From NCBI RefSeq assembly GCF_004006015.1, contig NZ_CP034766.1:2575001-2639000 (forward strand): a DNA stretch of 64,000 nucleotides, given 5' to 3'. This document shows, in pieces, positions 45,963 through 54,674 of the stretch. This DNA comes from Rhodococcus sp. X156. GTDB lineage: Bacteria > Actinomycetota > Actinomycetes > Mycobacteriales > Mycobacteriaceae. Within the stretch, counting starts at the first letter, position 1; every line of letters begins with the position of its first letter. Made by a program: the position numbers and the translations under genes. Under the pieces are notes generated by a model. The model made no database searches. It was not told where the DNA came from and saw only the letters and a list, made by a program, of their open reading frames with translations.

Positions 45963-46712
45963 TCAGCTGGTGCGGGTGGACATGGCGGTGAGCAGCTGGT
46001 CGTAGTGGCCGTCCCGGGTGGCGAAGCGCAGCGGCTTCACCCGGTCCACCAGGATCTCCTTGGCGTCGGGCTGCTCCTGCAGCAGCCGCATGGTCTCGCT
46101 GAGGAAGTCCTCCAGCGGCATCGCCCGCTCGCTGTCCTGCTGGCCGTTCAGCGTGGTGCGCACCGCCGGGGGCACCAGCTCGATCACCTGGATCGAGGTG
46201 TCGGCCAGCTGCACGCGCAGGCTCTCGGTGTAGGAGTGCATCGCGGCCTTGGTCGCGTCGTAGGTGGGCGTGGCCGGCAGCGGGACGAAGGCGAGCCCGG
46301 AGGAGACCGTGATGATCGCGGCCTGCTCCTGGCGCGCCAGGAACGGGATCAGCGGGGTGAGGGTGCGGATGGGTCCCAGCAGGTTGGTGGCGACGGTGGC
46401 CTCGGCGATGGCCAGGTGACCGGGGTCCAGCAGGTTCTCCGGCTGCATGATGCCGGCCATGGTGATCACCACGTTGAGGTCCGGGTGCTCCCTGGTCACC
46501 GAGTCGACGACGCTGCGGATGGACTCCGGGTCCTGCACGTCCAGCACAACGGTCTCGATGCCGTCGTGCCGCGCAGCAAGCTGGTCCAGCAGGTGCTGGC
46601 GGCGGCCGCTGATGATCACCCGGTTGCCACGGTCGCGCAGCCGCAGGGCAAGCCCCAGGCCGATCCCCGAGGTGCCGCCGGTCATGAAGATGGTGTTGCC
46701 GTGCAGGTTCAC
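45963..46712 (-). CDS. Short-chain dehydrogenase (DltE-like)
   Basis: The protein has 249 residues. It has FMTGGTSGIGLGLALRL at the N-terminus, ITMAG in place of NNAG, TVSSGLAF with Ser, and YDATKAAMHSY for Tyr-xxx-Lys. The C-terminal AVRTTLNGQ loop resembles DltE-type SDRs. It is divergent from the DoxX-like gene. The substrate is unknown. Confidence 0.87.
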   Translation of the reverse strand: MNLHGNTIFMTGGTSGIGLGLALRLRDRGNRVIISGRRQHLLDQLAARHDGIETVVLDVQDPESIRSVVDSVTREHPDLNVVITMAGIMQPENLLDPGHLAIAEATVATNLLGPIRTLTPLIPFLARQEQAAIITVSSGLAFVPLPATPTYDATKAAMHSYTESLRVQLADTSIQVIELVPPAVRTTLNGQQDSERAMPLEDFLSETMRLLQEQPDAKEILVDRVKPLRFATRDGHYDQLLTAMSTRTS

Positions 46713-46777
46713 GATTCAGCCCTCCCTGGCCGTGGACGGGTGCGGCACCCGCCGGTTCCAGTCTGGCCCGCAGCCCC

Positions 46778-46806
46778 CTGACCTGCTGAGAGAGCGCGTC
46801 TACTCT
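46778..46806 (+). promoter_or_regulatory. Promoter of the DoxX-like gene
   Basis: CTGACC (46778-46783) and TACTCT (46801-46806) are separated by 17 bp, matching the sigma-A pattern TTGAcn/TAnnnT. The ATG at 46836 follows with a GAGGAG site between. Confidence 0.5.
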
Positions 46807-46835
46807 GGAGAACCACCGTCGTGAGGAGCTGCGCC

Positions 46836-47342
46836 ATGAAGCTGCGGAACCTGCCCACCCGACTGGCCACCGGCGGTTTCATCCTCCACTCGGGCCTGGA
46901 GAAGTGGAACCTCCCGCCCGAGGGGGCCGCGGGCTACCACGGGATGGCCGTGGGGGCCTTTCCCTTCCTCGGCAAGGTGGAGGCACCAACGTTCGTCCGC
47001 GCGCTGGCCTGCGCCGAGGTGGCGGTGGGTGGGCTGCTGCTCGCCCCGTTCGTGCCCGCCGCGGTGGCCGGCGCGGCGCTCACCGGGTTCTCCGCCGGGC
47101 TGGTGACGATGTACCTGCGCACCCCCGCGCTGCGCCAGGAGGACAGCATCTGGCCCAGCCAGGACGGGATCGCCGTGGCCAAGGACGTCTGGATGCTGGG
47201 CATCGGGCTGGGCCTGCTGCTCGACGCCGCACCGGGCACGCACCACGGGCACGCGCACGCGCACCGGGCGCTCGCTGCGCACCCGCACGAGCACCACGGG
47301 AGCTGCCACCGCCCGCACCCCGGGCTGGCGCACGCCCGGTAG
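46836..47342 (+). CDS. DoxX-like membrane protein with histidine-rich tail
   Basis: The protein has 168 residues from ATG 46836. Early residues (RLATGGFILHSGLEKW) and three or four helices resemble the DoxX family. The last ~40 residues are loaded with His (HHGHAHAHR, HPHEHHGSCHRPHP), a likely metal-binding tail. DoxX-like proteins occur in membrane oxidoreductase systems; the role here is unknown. It is followed by the double-MarR regulator in the same direction. Confidence 0.78.
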   Translation: MKLRNLPTRLATGGFILHSGLEKWNLPPEGAAGYHGMAVGAFPFLGKVEAPTFVRALACAEVAVGGLLLAPFVPAAVAGAALTGFSAGLVTMYLRTPALRQEDSIWPSQDGIAVAKDVWMLGIGLGLLLDAAPGTHHGHAHAHRALAAHPHEHHGSCHRPHPGLAHAR

Positions 47343-47458
47343 CCGGACCACTCCCACCCCCGTGGCCAGTGCGTTCCCTGGCGGCTGCGCGCTGTCATAA
47401 TTCGCGCACAGCAGAGCGCTGCACCCGTGCAGCGTCGTCACCAGAGAAGGAGCCGTGC

Positions 47459-48466
47459 GTGGCCCAGCCCTCTCGCGTCGACGGACCTGAGCTGGAGCGG
47501 ATCACCATCGGCCTGGTGAACGCGGTCGCCTACTCCTCCAGCAGCCGCTTCCACGCCCGGCTCTTCAGCAGCGCCACCAACCTGGTGCTGCCCAGCGCCG
47601 ACATCCGCTTCCTGGAGCACCTGCGCGGCCGCGGACAGGTGGCCACCAGCAGCATCGCCACCGCCATCGGCATCGACATCTCCCAGGCCAGCCGGCAGGC
47701 CAGCCGGCTGGAGGCCCTCGGCCACGTGGTGCGCACCGCCGACCCGGCCGACCGCCGGCGCACGCTGGTGGCGCTGTCCGCGGAGACCTCCGCGGTGCTC
47801 GACCGCTGGCTGCTGACCTGGGCGGCCGACTACGCCCGCCCGGTGGCGGACTGGCCCGAGGCGGACCGCACCGACCTGGCGGCGTGGTTCACCCTGGTGC
47901 ACCGCTGCCTCGCCCGGTCGCTGCCCCAGGTCGCCAGCTCCAACGCCGCTGAGCACTGGCGCTCGCTCATCTCCACCGATGCCTACCCACCGGCCACTCG
48001 TGAGCTGCTCGCCGCCACCATCGGCCTGGTCTCCTGGGTGGCGCAGTCCGGCGGCTACAGCGAACTGCTCGCCACCCTGGACGCCCCGATCACCCAGCAC
48101 GACTACCTGACCATGCGGCTGATCTCCCGGTTCGGGCCGCTCTCCCTCATCGACGTGGCCGAGCGCATGGCCATCGACCCCTCGCAGGCCAGCCGCCGCG
48201 CGCGTCGGCTCACCGAGCTGGGCCTGGTCACCCGCGCGGTGAACGCCCGCGACCGGCGCAGCAACCTGGTGCAGGTCTCCGCCGCCGGCGCCGACCTGGA
48301 GCGGCGGGTGCGCAGCCGTCAGCTCAGCCTGTTCCGGTGGGTGCTGGAGCCGGTGTCGGACACCCAGCGCACCCGCCTCACCCCGCTCACCAGCCGGTAC
48401 GTGACGCGCCTGCTCACCGAGACGCCCGCCCTGCCCGAGGCTGCCCTGGACGGCGCCGCGGTCTGA
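47459..48466 (+). CDS. Tandem (two-domain) MarR-family regulator
   Basis: The protein has 335 residues from GTG 47459 with a GAAGGAG site. Two MarR winged helices occur in one chain. Domain 1 (about 45-155) has IDISQASRQASRLEALGHV and a DPADRRRTLV wing. Domain 2 (about 210-325) has IDPSQASRRARRLTELGLV and a NARDRRSNLV wing. A single chain could replace the usual dimer, so the operator may be asymmetric or the protein may bind two sites. It lies next to the P450 gene (convergent) and the DoxX gene. CATAAT at 47396-47401 is a candidate -10. Confidence 0.85.
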   Translation: MAQPSRVDGPELERITIGLVNAVAYSSSSRFHARLFSSATNLVLPSADIRFLEHLRGRGQVATSSIATAIGIDISQASRQASRLEALGHVVRTADPADRRRTLVALSAETSAVLDRWLLTWAADYARPVADWPEADRTDLAAWFTLVHRCLARSLPQVASSNAAEHWRSLISTDAYPPATRELLAATIGLVSWVAQSGGYSELLATLDAPITQHDYLTMRLISRFGPLSLIDVAERMAIDPSQASRRARRLTELGLVTRAVNARDRRSNLVQVSAAGADLERRVRSRQLSLFRWVLEPVSDTQRTRLTPLTSRYVTRLLTETPALPEAALDGAAV

Positions 48467-48472
48467 GCGCCC

Positions 48473-49726
48473 CTACCAGGAGACGGGCAGCACCGAGATC
48501 GGCTGGCTCAGGTGGTCGTAGTTGATCGTCGGGGTGCCCGCCAGCCGCAGCTGCGGCAGCCGCTTGAACAGCTCGGCGATGGCCACCTGCATCTCCATCC
48601 GGGCCAGCGGGGCGCCCAGGCAGTGGTGCAGCCCGTAGCTGAGCGTCAGGTGCGGGTTGTGCTCCCGGGTGATGTCGAAGGTGCTCGGGTCGGGCAGCGC
48701 GATCCCGTCGTGGGCGGTGGCCGCGGGGTCCACCAGCACGGCCTCGCCCTGGGCCACCAGCTGGCCGTCGATCTCCACGTCCTCGGTGGCCAGCAGCGGC
48801 ACCAGCCCACCCCCGCCAGGCACGTCCAGGCCCATCTCGAAGCGGCCGCGGCGCAGGATCTCCTCCACCGCGGTGGGCGCCAGCCCGTCCACGTCGGTCA
48901 TCAGCAGCTCGCGGGCACCGGCGTGGTTGAGCAGGGACAGCACGCCCAGGCAGATGAAGTTGGCGGTGTTGTCGAAGCCGGCGATGATCAGCAGCAGCGC
49001 GATGGAGAGGATCTCCTGGTCGGACAGGGAGTCGTCGGTGTCGGTGGCGTGCGCCAGCACGCTGAGCAGGTCCTCCGCCGGGTCGTTGCGGCGGGTCTCG
49101 ATGAGCGCCGCCATGTACCCGCCGAGCTCGATCATGTTGGTCATCACCTCCTCCTCGGTCATGCCGGCCACCGCGAGCATCGACGAGCTCCACCGCTCGA
49201 ACTTCACCCGGTCGGCCATCGGCACGCCGAGCAGGTTGCTCAGCATCTGCATGGGCAGCGGCACCGCGTAGTCGTGCACCAGGTTGGCGCTGGTTCCCGC
49301 AGCCACCATCGTGTCGATCAGCTCGTTGGCGTAGACCACGGCCGCGTCGCGCATGGCCTGCACGGCCCGAGGCGAGGTCGCCTGCTGCACCAGGCGGCGC
49401 AGCTTGGTGTGCTCCGGCGGGTCCTCGAACTGCAGGGTGGCCTTGAGGAAGTCGGGGAACTCCACGAAGTAGGGCACCACCCGCTCGCCGGTGCGGAACG
49501 GCTCCCGGACGAAGCGCCGGTCGCGCAGCATGCTCCGCGCGGCCGCGGTGCGGTGGATGACCCAGGCCTCGCCGCCGAAGGGCATGGTCACCTTGGTCAT
49601 CGGCCGGTCGGCGGCGATCTGGCGGTAGCGCTCGGCGGCCTCGCTGGCCGCGACCGGCGCGAACGGGTAGTCGAGGGGCACGCTGGGTGCAGCTGAGGTG
49701 CTCACGGGAGTCTCCTGGTTGCTCAT
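48473..49726 (-). CDS. Cytochrome P450 with Asn at the I-helix Thr position
   Basis: The protein has 417 residues from ATG 49726, overlapping the SDR stop. The I-helix reads IIAGFDNTANF: Asp252 is present but the usual Thr is Asn253, as known for the cineole hydroxylase P450cin (Asn242). ExxR is EILRR near residue 289. The haem ligand is Cys369 in SYGLHHCLGAP, with Leu362 where Phe is usual. It is a soluble class I bacterial P450. No ferredoxin or reductase gene is nearby. The substrate is unknown; a small alicyclic compound is inferred from the cluster. Confidence 0.92.
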   Translation of the reverse strand: MSNQETPVSTSAAPSVPLDYPFAPVAASEAAERYRQIAADRPMTKVTMPFGGEAWVIHRTAAARSMLRDRRFVREPFRTGERVVPYFVEFPDFLKATLQFEDPPEHTKLRRLVQQATSPRAVQAMRDAAVVYANELIDTMVAAGTSANLVHDYAVPLPMQMLSNLLGVPMADRVKFERWSSSMLAVAGMTEEEVMTNMIELGGYMAALIETRRNDPAEDLLSVLAHATDTDDSLSDQEILSIALLLIIAGFDNTANFICLGVLSLLNHAGARELLMTDVDGLAPTAVEEILRRGRFEMGLDVPGGGGLVPLLATEDVEIDGQLVAQGEAVLVDPAATAHDGIALPDPSTFDITREHNPHLTLSYGLHHCLGAPLARMEMQVAIAELFKRLPQLRLAGTPTINYDHLSQPISVLPVSW

Positions 49727-50628
49727 GCGGCCGGCTCCGGCACCGGCACGGTCTGCACGAGGGAGCCCTCGGGCAGGGTCATCACCTGGTCGACGTTGGC
49801 GGCGACGCTCTCGATCGACAGCTCGGGGTCGTGGAAGCCCGCGGAGTTCACGATCGCCATCCGGTTGACGAACCCGCCCGCGACGTTGAACACCTCGCCG
49901 GTGACCGCGCAGCTGGGGTGCACCAGGTAGGCCCCCACCGGGGCGACCAGGCGGGGCAGCAGGGCGGTGCGCATGTACTCCACCACCTCCGGTGCCAGCG
50001 AGTCGTTGGACGCCTCGGACAGCCGCGTGCCGCCGGCGCCGGGGGCCACCGCGTTGACCTTGATGCCGGCGGCGGCACCCTCCAGGGCCAGGTTGCGGGT
50101 GAGCCCGAGCACCGCGCCCTTGGAGCTGCCGTAGTGCACCATCTGCGGGTTGCCCAGCATGGCTGCGGAGATGGAGTTCACGACGCGTCCGGTGCCGCTG
50201 GCGCGCAGGTGCGGCCAGGCGTGCTTGGCCAGCCACACCGAGCCATAGAAGTGCACGTCCAGGTGGCGCTGGTACTCCTCGCGGGTGAGCGCCTCGAAGG
50301 ACGCCAGGTGCAGCACGCCCGCGTTGTTGATCACGCTGTCCACCCCACCGAAGGCGTCGGCGACGGCGTCCACGATGCGGGCGGCGCCCCGCTCGTCGGC
50401 GACGTCCTCGCGCAGGGCGATGGCGGTGCCGCCGGCGCGGGTGATCTCCTCGACCACCGCGGCCGCCGGGTCGTCACCGTCCACTCCAGACCCGTCCACG
50501 GTGGCACCCAGGTCGACCACGGCCACCTGGGCACCGCGGGAGGCGAGCAGCAGGGCGTACTCCCGGCCGATGCCACGTCCCGCCCCGGTGACGACGACGC
50601 TGCGTCCGGTGAAAGTCAGGTTGTCCAC
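49723..50628 (-). CDS. SDR resembling peroxisomal 17-beta-HSD type 4 dehydrogenases
   Basis: The protein has 301 residues from GTG 50628. The cofactor motif is TGAGRGIGREYALLLASRGA. NNAGVL and NSISAAMLG follow, and the catalytic Tyr-xxx-Lys is YGSSKGA. The long sequence between the cofactor loop and beta4 (VDGSGVDGDDPAAAVVEEI) is typical of 3-hydroxyacyl-CoA or steroid-type SDRs. It is the middle gene of the SMP-30/SDR/P450 unit and may oxidise the alcohol made by the P450. Confidence 0.88.
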   Translation of the reverse strand: MDNLTFTGRSVVVTGAGRGIGREYALLLASRGAQVAVVDLGATVDGSGVDGDDPAAAVVEEITRAGGTAIALREDVADERGAARIVDAVADAFGGVDSVINNAGVLHLASFEALTREEYQRHLDVHFYGSVWLAKHAWPHLRASGTGRVVNSISAAMLGNPQMVHYGSSKGAVLGLTRNLALEGAAAGIKVNAVAPGAGGTRLSEASNDSLAPEVVEYMRTALLPRLVAPVGAYLVHPSCAVTGEVFNVAGGFVNRMAIVNSAGFHDPELSIESVAANVDQVMTLPEGSLVQTVPVPEPAA

Positions 50629-50646
50629 GACGTGGCTCCTCTCGGG

Positions 50647-51591
50647 TCAGGGACGGCTGGTGCCGGCGCTGTAGGTGGTCTTGGCGGTCCAGATCGATCC
50701 CTGGCCCTCGGCGCGGGACTTGTCCCGGTCGAAGACCTCCATGCCGGCGCAGACGTAGAGCCTGCTGCGGTCGGCGCCGCCGAGGACACAGGCCACCCCC
50801 ATGGCCTCCTCCATCGGCAGCGTGATGGCGTCGGTCATCTCGCCGCCCTCGACGAACCGGGCGACCACGCCGGAGCCGGGCATGGCGGTCCAGACCCCGC
50901 CCTGGGCGTCCAGGCAGATGCCGTCGGGCAGCCACGGGGTGGGGGCGAACACGCGTCGGTTGCTCAGCGCGCCGTCGGGGCCGCGGTCCAGCACGGTGAG
51001 GCAGTTGGCCAACACCTCGGCCACGACCACCCGGGTGCCGTCGGCGGTGATGGTGATGCCGTTGCCGGAGGCCAGCTCGCCGAGCTCGGACAGCGCCCGC
51101 ACCGACCCGTCCGGCTCGACGACCAGCAGGGCGCTGTTGCGGGCGTCCTCGCCGTGCAGCATGTCGAAGCCCAGCTGGGTGACGTAGGCGCGCCCGTCGG
51201 CGTCGACGACCATGTCGTTGACCGGGCCGACCGCGACCTCGCGGAGGTCGGCGTAGAGGTCCACCGACTGGCCGTCCCAGACCAGCACCACCCGCTCGTA
51301 CATCGAGGTGACGACCAGGCGCCCGTCGGGCAGCCACCCCATCCCACCGAGGACGACTTCCTCGTCCACGGGTCCGGCGCCGGGCTGGGCACCGAGCGCC
51401 TTGCGGTCGCTGACGTCGAGGACCACCTCGAAGCCGCCGTCGCTGCCCTGCCGGAGCACCTGGTGGTTGTACATGTCGCCGAACCAGAAGGTGTCGTCGT
51501 GCCAGCGCGGGATCTCCGTCCAGGAGTAGCCGGAGGCCACCTTCTGCGCCGGCACCTCCCGTGCCTGCGCGACTGCGTCAGCGAGCTCCAT
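50647..51591 (-). CDS. SMP-30/gluconolactonase/LRE family lactonase
   Basis: The protein has 314 residues from ATG 51591 after AAGGAG. It has the six-bladed propeller motifs: Glu in YSWTEIPRWHDD, DMYNHQVLR, PVNDMVVDADGRAYV with the metal Asn, SGNGITITADGTRV, and LPDGICLDAQGGVW. These supply the Ca2+ or Zn2+ ligands. The family opens lactones, which fits a step after Baeyer-Villiger oxidation. It is the first gene of its unit, directly after the shared promoter element. Confidence 0.9.
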   Translation of the reverse strand: MELADAVAQAREVPAQKVASGYSWTEIPRWHDDTFWFGDMYNHQVLRQGSDGGFEVVLDVSDRKALGAQPGAGPVDEEVVLGGMGWLPDGRLVVTSMYERVVLVWDGQSVDLYADLREVAVGPVNDMVVDADGRAYVTQLGFDMLHGEDARNSALLVVEPDGSVRALSELGELASGNGITITADGTRVVVAEVLANCLTVLDRGPDGALSNRRVFAPTPWLPDGICLDAQGGVWTAMPGSGVVARFVEGGEMTDAITLPMEEAMGVACVLGGADRSRLYVCAGMEVFDRDKSRAEGQGSIWTAKTTYSAGTSRP

Positions 51592-51620
51592 GGTTCTCCT
51601 TCGTGGGGTCAGGTCAGGTT

Positions 51621-51658
51621 GTGACGGACGTTACATCTTGCGTGCGTTTGGTCAAGTA
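51621..51658 (-). promoter_or_regulatory. Promoter and operator of the SMP-30/SDR/P450 unit
   Basis: On the minus strand TTGACC (51655-51650) and TAACGT (51633-51628) form -35 and -10 boxes 16 bp apart. The sequence 51641-51658 matches 17 of 18 bases at 59416-59433. The -10 box overlaps GTGAC-GGAC-GTTAC (51621-51634), a near copy of the palindromes at 59370-59402. Confidence 0.65.
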
Positions 51659-53160
51659 ATTGCGGCGGAAGTGGGAGCAGCCGACTCCGCCTTCAGCACC
51701 CGGCGCAGCAGCTTGCCCATGTCGTTGCGGGGCAGGCCGGCCAGGAAGTGGATGCGGGCGGGCACGCGGCTGGAGCGCAGGTGCTCGGCCACCCAGCGCT
51801 GCGCCTGCTCGGCGTCGAGGGCCGCGCCCGCCCGCAGCACCACCGCTGCCACCGGGACCTCGCCCCACTGCTCGTCCGGGACGCCGTAGACGGCGACCTC
51901 CCCGACCGCGGGGTGGCGAGCCAGCACGTCCTCGATCTCCCCGGGTGAGAGGTTCTCCCCACCACGGACGATCACGTCGTCCAGGCGGCCCGCCACGAAG
52001 ACGTAGCCCTGGTCGTCGATCCAGCCGCCGTCGCGGGTGGGGAACCAGCCCGCGTCGTCGGTGACCGAGGCAGCGGAGTACTCGCCGGAGACCTGCTCGC
52101 CCCGCACCCACAGCTCCCCCGCGGCGGTGGCGGCCACGGGGGCCCCGTGCGGGTCGCGCACCACGATCTCCACGCCGGGCAGCGGACGCCCCACCGACTC
52201 CAGCCGCCGCCGCACCGCGGGGTCCGCCGAGGCCAGCGCGGCGCGGTGGTCGTCCGGCCCCAGCACCGCCACCGAGGAAGTGGTCTCGGTGAGCCCGTAG
52301 GCGTTGACGAAGCTGACGTCGGGCAGCAGGCGCAGCGCCCGCTCGATCACCGGGCGCGGCATCCGGCCACCGCCGTAGGAGAGGTGGCGCAGCGCGGGCA
52401 GGCCGGAGCCGCGCGCCTCGAGCACCTCGACGATCCGGGCGAGCATGGTGGGCACGACCATGGCGTGCGTGACGTCCTGGGCCAGGGCCAGGTCCACCCA
52501 GGCGGCAGCCTCGAAGTTGGGCAGCTGGACGATGCGGCGTCCGCAGTAGACACCGGTGAGCAGCCCGGCCACGCCCGCCACGTGGTACGGCGGCACGCTG
52601 ACCAGCGCGGCCTCCTCGGGCCCGGCGGAGAGCAGCTCGGTGGTGTTGAGCACGTAGGAGACCAGGTGGCGATGGCGCAGCACAGCCACCTTGGGCTTGC
52701 CGGTGGTGCCGCTGGTGTGCAGCAGCACCGCCGCCTGCTCGGGGTCCTGGTCGGCGTCGCGGGTCCACTCCGCGGCTCCGCCGGCACGTTGCAGGAAAGC
52801 CGCGGCACCGACGACGGCCACGTCGTCCGGCAGCGCGGGGTGTGCACCGGGCTCGTCGTGCAGCAGCGTGCTCGGCGCCTGGTCGGCCACCAGCGCGGCG
52901 AAGGGGTCCGCGGCGAGCCGGTAGCTGATCGGGGCGAAGCTGCGCCCGGCCAGCGCAGCGCCGAACAGCGCCACCGGGAAGGCCGGGGTGGCGGTGCCGG
53001 CGAACAGCAGCGGGCGGTGGGGCTGGTCGGCGAGCAGGGTGGCCGCTCCCCCGGCCAGCGTCCGCAGCTGGTGCAGGCTCAGGCCGGTGTCGCGGTCGCC
53101 GATCGCCACGCGGTCGGGGTCCACCCCAGCCACCATGTCCAGCAGCGTCACCAGGTTCAC
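51652..53160 (-). CDS. Acyl-CoA ligase (ANL superfamily)
   Basis: The protein has 502 residues from GTG 53160, 13 bases after the preceding stop. Motifs: LLHTSGTTGKPKVAVL (P-loop), NAYGLTETTSSVAVLG, the hinge with GYVFVAGRLDDVIVRGGEN, and the catalytic Lys in NDMGKLLRR. It activates the acid formed by the pathway. It is the last gene of the operon that starts at 59329; its stop overlaps the SMP-30 promoter. Confidence 0.87.
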   Translation of the reverse strand: MNLVTLLDMVAGVDPDRVAIGDRDTGLSLHQLRTLAGGAATLLADQPHRPLLFAGTATPAFPVALFGAALAGRSFAPISYRLAADPFAALVADQAPSTLLHDEPGAHPALPDDVAVVGAAAFLQRAGGAAEWTRDADQDPEQAAVLLHTSGTTGKPKVAVLRHRHLVSYVLNTTELLSAGPEEAALVSVPPYHVAGVAGLLTGVYCGRRIVQLPNFEAAAWVDLALAQDVTHAMVVPTMLARIVEVLEARGSGLPALRHLSYGGGRMPRPVIERALRLLPDVSFVNAYGLTETTSSVAVLGPDDHRAALASADPAVRRRLESVGRPLPGVEIVVRDPHGAPVAATAAGELWVRGEQVSGEYSAASVTDDAGWFPTRDGGWIDDQGYVFVAGRLDDVIVRGGENLSPGEIEDVLARHPAVGEVAVYGVPDEQWGEVPVAAVVLRAGAALDAEQAQRWVAEHLRSSRVPARIHFLAGLPRNDMGKLLRRVLKAESAAPTSAAIT

Positions 53161-53173
53161 GGTGTCCTGCCCA

Positions 53174-53470
53174 TCAGTCCGAGGAGGGCAGCGGCTTGGC
53201 CGCCTGCTCCGACAGCGGTTCCCCGTCCACCGACAGCGGGCCCGCGCCGGCCACCGTGCACAGCAGCTCCACCGAGCCTGCCTCGTCGCGGTAGCGCTTG
53301 CCCACCACCAGCGACTCGCCGCCCTCGGTGGCGCTGGTGCCGCTGGCACCGTCGGTGGTCATCGGGGCGCCGGCGCAGGCGAGCTCGACGTCACCGCCGG
53401 GTGCCCTGATCACGATCAGCTGGGCGGGCGACACCGCCGACACCAGCTTCAGTCCGGGCTTGAGCTGCAT
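53174..53470 (-). CDS. Conserved hypothetical small protein in the ligase operon
   Basis: The protein has 98 residues from ATG 53470. It starts MQLKPGLKLVSAVSPAQLIV, has cysteines in ACAGAPM and ELLCTV, and ends LPSSD. It looks like a small beta-rich protein. I recall similar genes beside acyl-CoA ligases in other actinobacteria, but no function is established. Its placement between ligase and MaoC suggests a role in the same pathway. Confidence 0.65.
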   Translation of the reverse strand: MQLKPGLKLVSAVSPAQLIVIRAPGGDVELACAGAPMTTDGASGTSATEGGESLVVGKRYRDEAGSVELLCTVAGAGPLSVDGEPLSEQAAKPLPSSD

Positions 53471-53522
53471 GGGAGTTCCTCCAGGAGCGGGGTAGGTGGC
53501 GCAGTGGGTAGGGGGCGCGGGC

Positions 53523-54647
53523 TCAGCCGTAGGGGGACGCGCCGAGGTCCGGCACGGTGGGGCTGAAGAGCACCGCGTGCGGGTCGGTCGCGCCGGCACG
53601 GGGCAGGCGCACCGTGGCCCTGGCGGTCGCGGTCTCCTGCTCGTCCTGGTTGACCACCGCGACGCGGACGTCCACGCGTCCCTCGCCCTCGTGGTCGTAG
53701 GTGCGCAGCACCCGGCCCACCACGGTGTTGGTGTCGCCGATGAGGTTGGGGCGGCGCAGCTGCGCACTCATGCTCAGCAGGTCGCCGGCGTCGCCCATCC
53801 AGTCCGCCACGATCTGGGCCAGCCAGGTGATCCGCTGCGGGCCGTAGTCGAAGGACGTGGACTGGGCGCGGCTGCGGCGGGCGTACTCCGGGTCGGCGCG
53901 ACCGCCGGCGCCCATGTCGATGGTGCCCTCGTCCACCGCCCGGGAGCGGCTCATGGTCAGTGTGCCCAGGCTGAACAGATACAGCTCGGTGGTGGTGTAG
54001 GTGCCCTTGGGCAGTGCGGGCAGCTCGTCGCCGACAGCGACGTCCTCCCAGCACAGCGGCTGCGCGCCGCGACGGGTGCGCTGCCACACCAGCGGGTCCG
54101 GGGCCACCTGGGGTGCATCGGTGGTGCGGGCGGACTCCACGCCCTGTCCGGGGTTGGCGAAGCGGAGCATGTGGTTGGTCATGGACGCGACCAGCTCGGC
54201 GCGGTGGTTGTAGTAGTCGGTGCGGCCGGTGCACACCAGCGCCTCGCCCAGCTGGCGGCTGGCGGTGCGGCGCACGCCCACCGGGGTCTGGATGCTGCGC
54301 ACCCGGTCGCCCAGCCACACCGGCCGGTGCCAGGTGACGTCCGCACCGAGGTAGAGGATGCTCAGGTCGTTCATGGACACCTCCTGCTGCGGGAGGTGGC
54401 CCCAGATGGAGGCGTTGGCGCCGAAGTCGATGGAGAACAGGAACGACGGCGAGGCCACCAGGCTGTGGTGGCGGGCGTCGCGGGCGTACTCGGCGTCGCG
54501 GTGCAGCGGGTTGTAGTCGCCGGACCCCTCGCTGTGGCGGGCCAGCCACTCGGTGGTCACCTCCCGCCAGGCCTTCAGCGGCAGCGGTTGGTGCAGCCCC
54601 TCGGTGTAGCGCTGCTCGAACTCCTCGAGCGTGGTGATGCGGGCCAT
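53523..54647 (-). CDS. Double hot-dog MaoC-like enoyl-CoA hydratase
   Basis: The protein has 374 residues. The N-terminal hot-dog domain has the hydratase motif GDYNPLHRD with Asp44 and His49. A second hot-dog domain from about residue 205 (FDYGPQRITWLAQIVADWMG, then IGDTNTVVGRVLRTY) lacks an obvious DxNPxH. It hydrates a 2-enoyl-CoA in a beta-oxidation-like step. The CoA-transferase gene lies 27 bases upstream. Confidence 0.85.
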   Translation of the reverse strand: MARITTLEEFEQRYTEGLHQPLPLKAWREVTTEWLARHSEGSGDYNPLHRDAEYARDARHHSLVASPSFLFSIDFGANASIWGHLPQQEVSMNDLSILYLGADVTWHRPVWLGDRVRSIQTPVGVRRTASRQLGEALVCTGRTDYYNHRAELVASMTNHMLRFANPGQGVESARTTDAPQVAPDPLVWQRTRRGAQPLCWEDVAVGDELPALPKGTYTTTELYLFSLGTLTMSRSRAVDEGTIDMGAGGRADPEYARRSRAQSTSFDYGPQRITWLAQIVADWMGDAGDLLSMSAQLRRPNLIGDTNTVVGRVLRTYDHEGEGRVDVRVAVVNQDEQETATARATVRLPRAGATDPHAVLFSPTVPDLGASPYG

Positions 54648-54674
54648 CGTGCGGCGCTCCTCTTCCTCTGGTGG

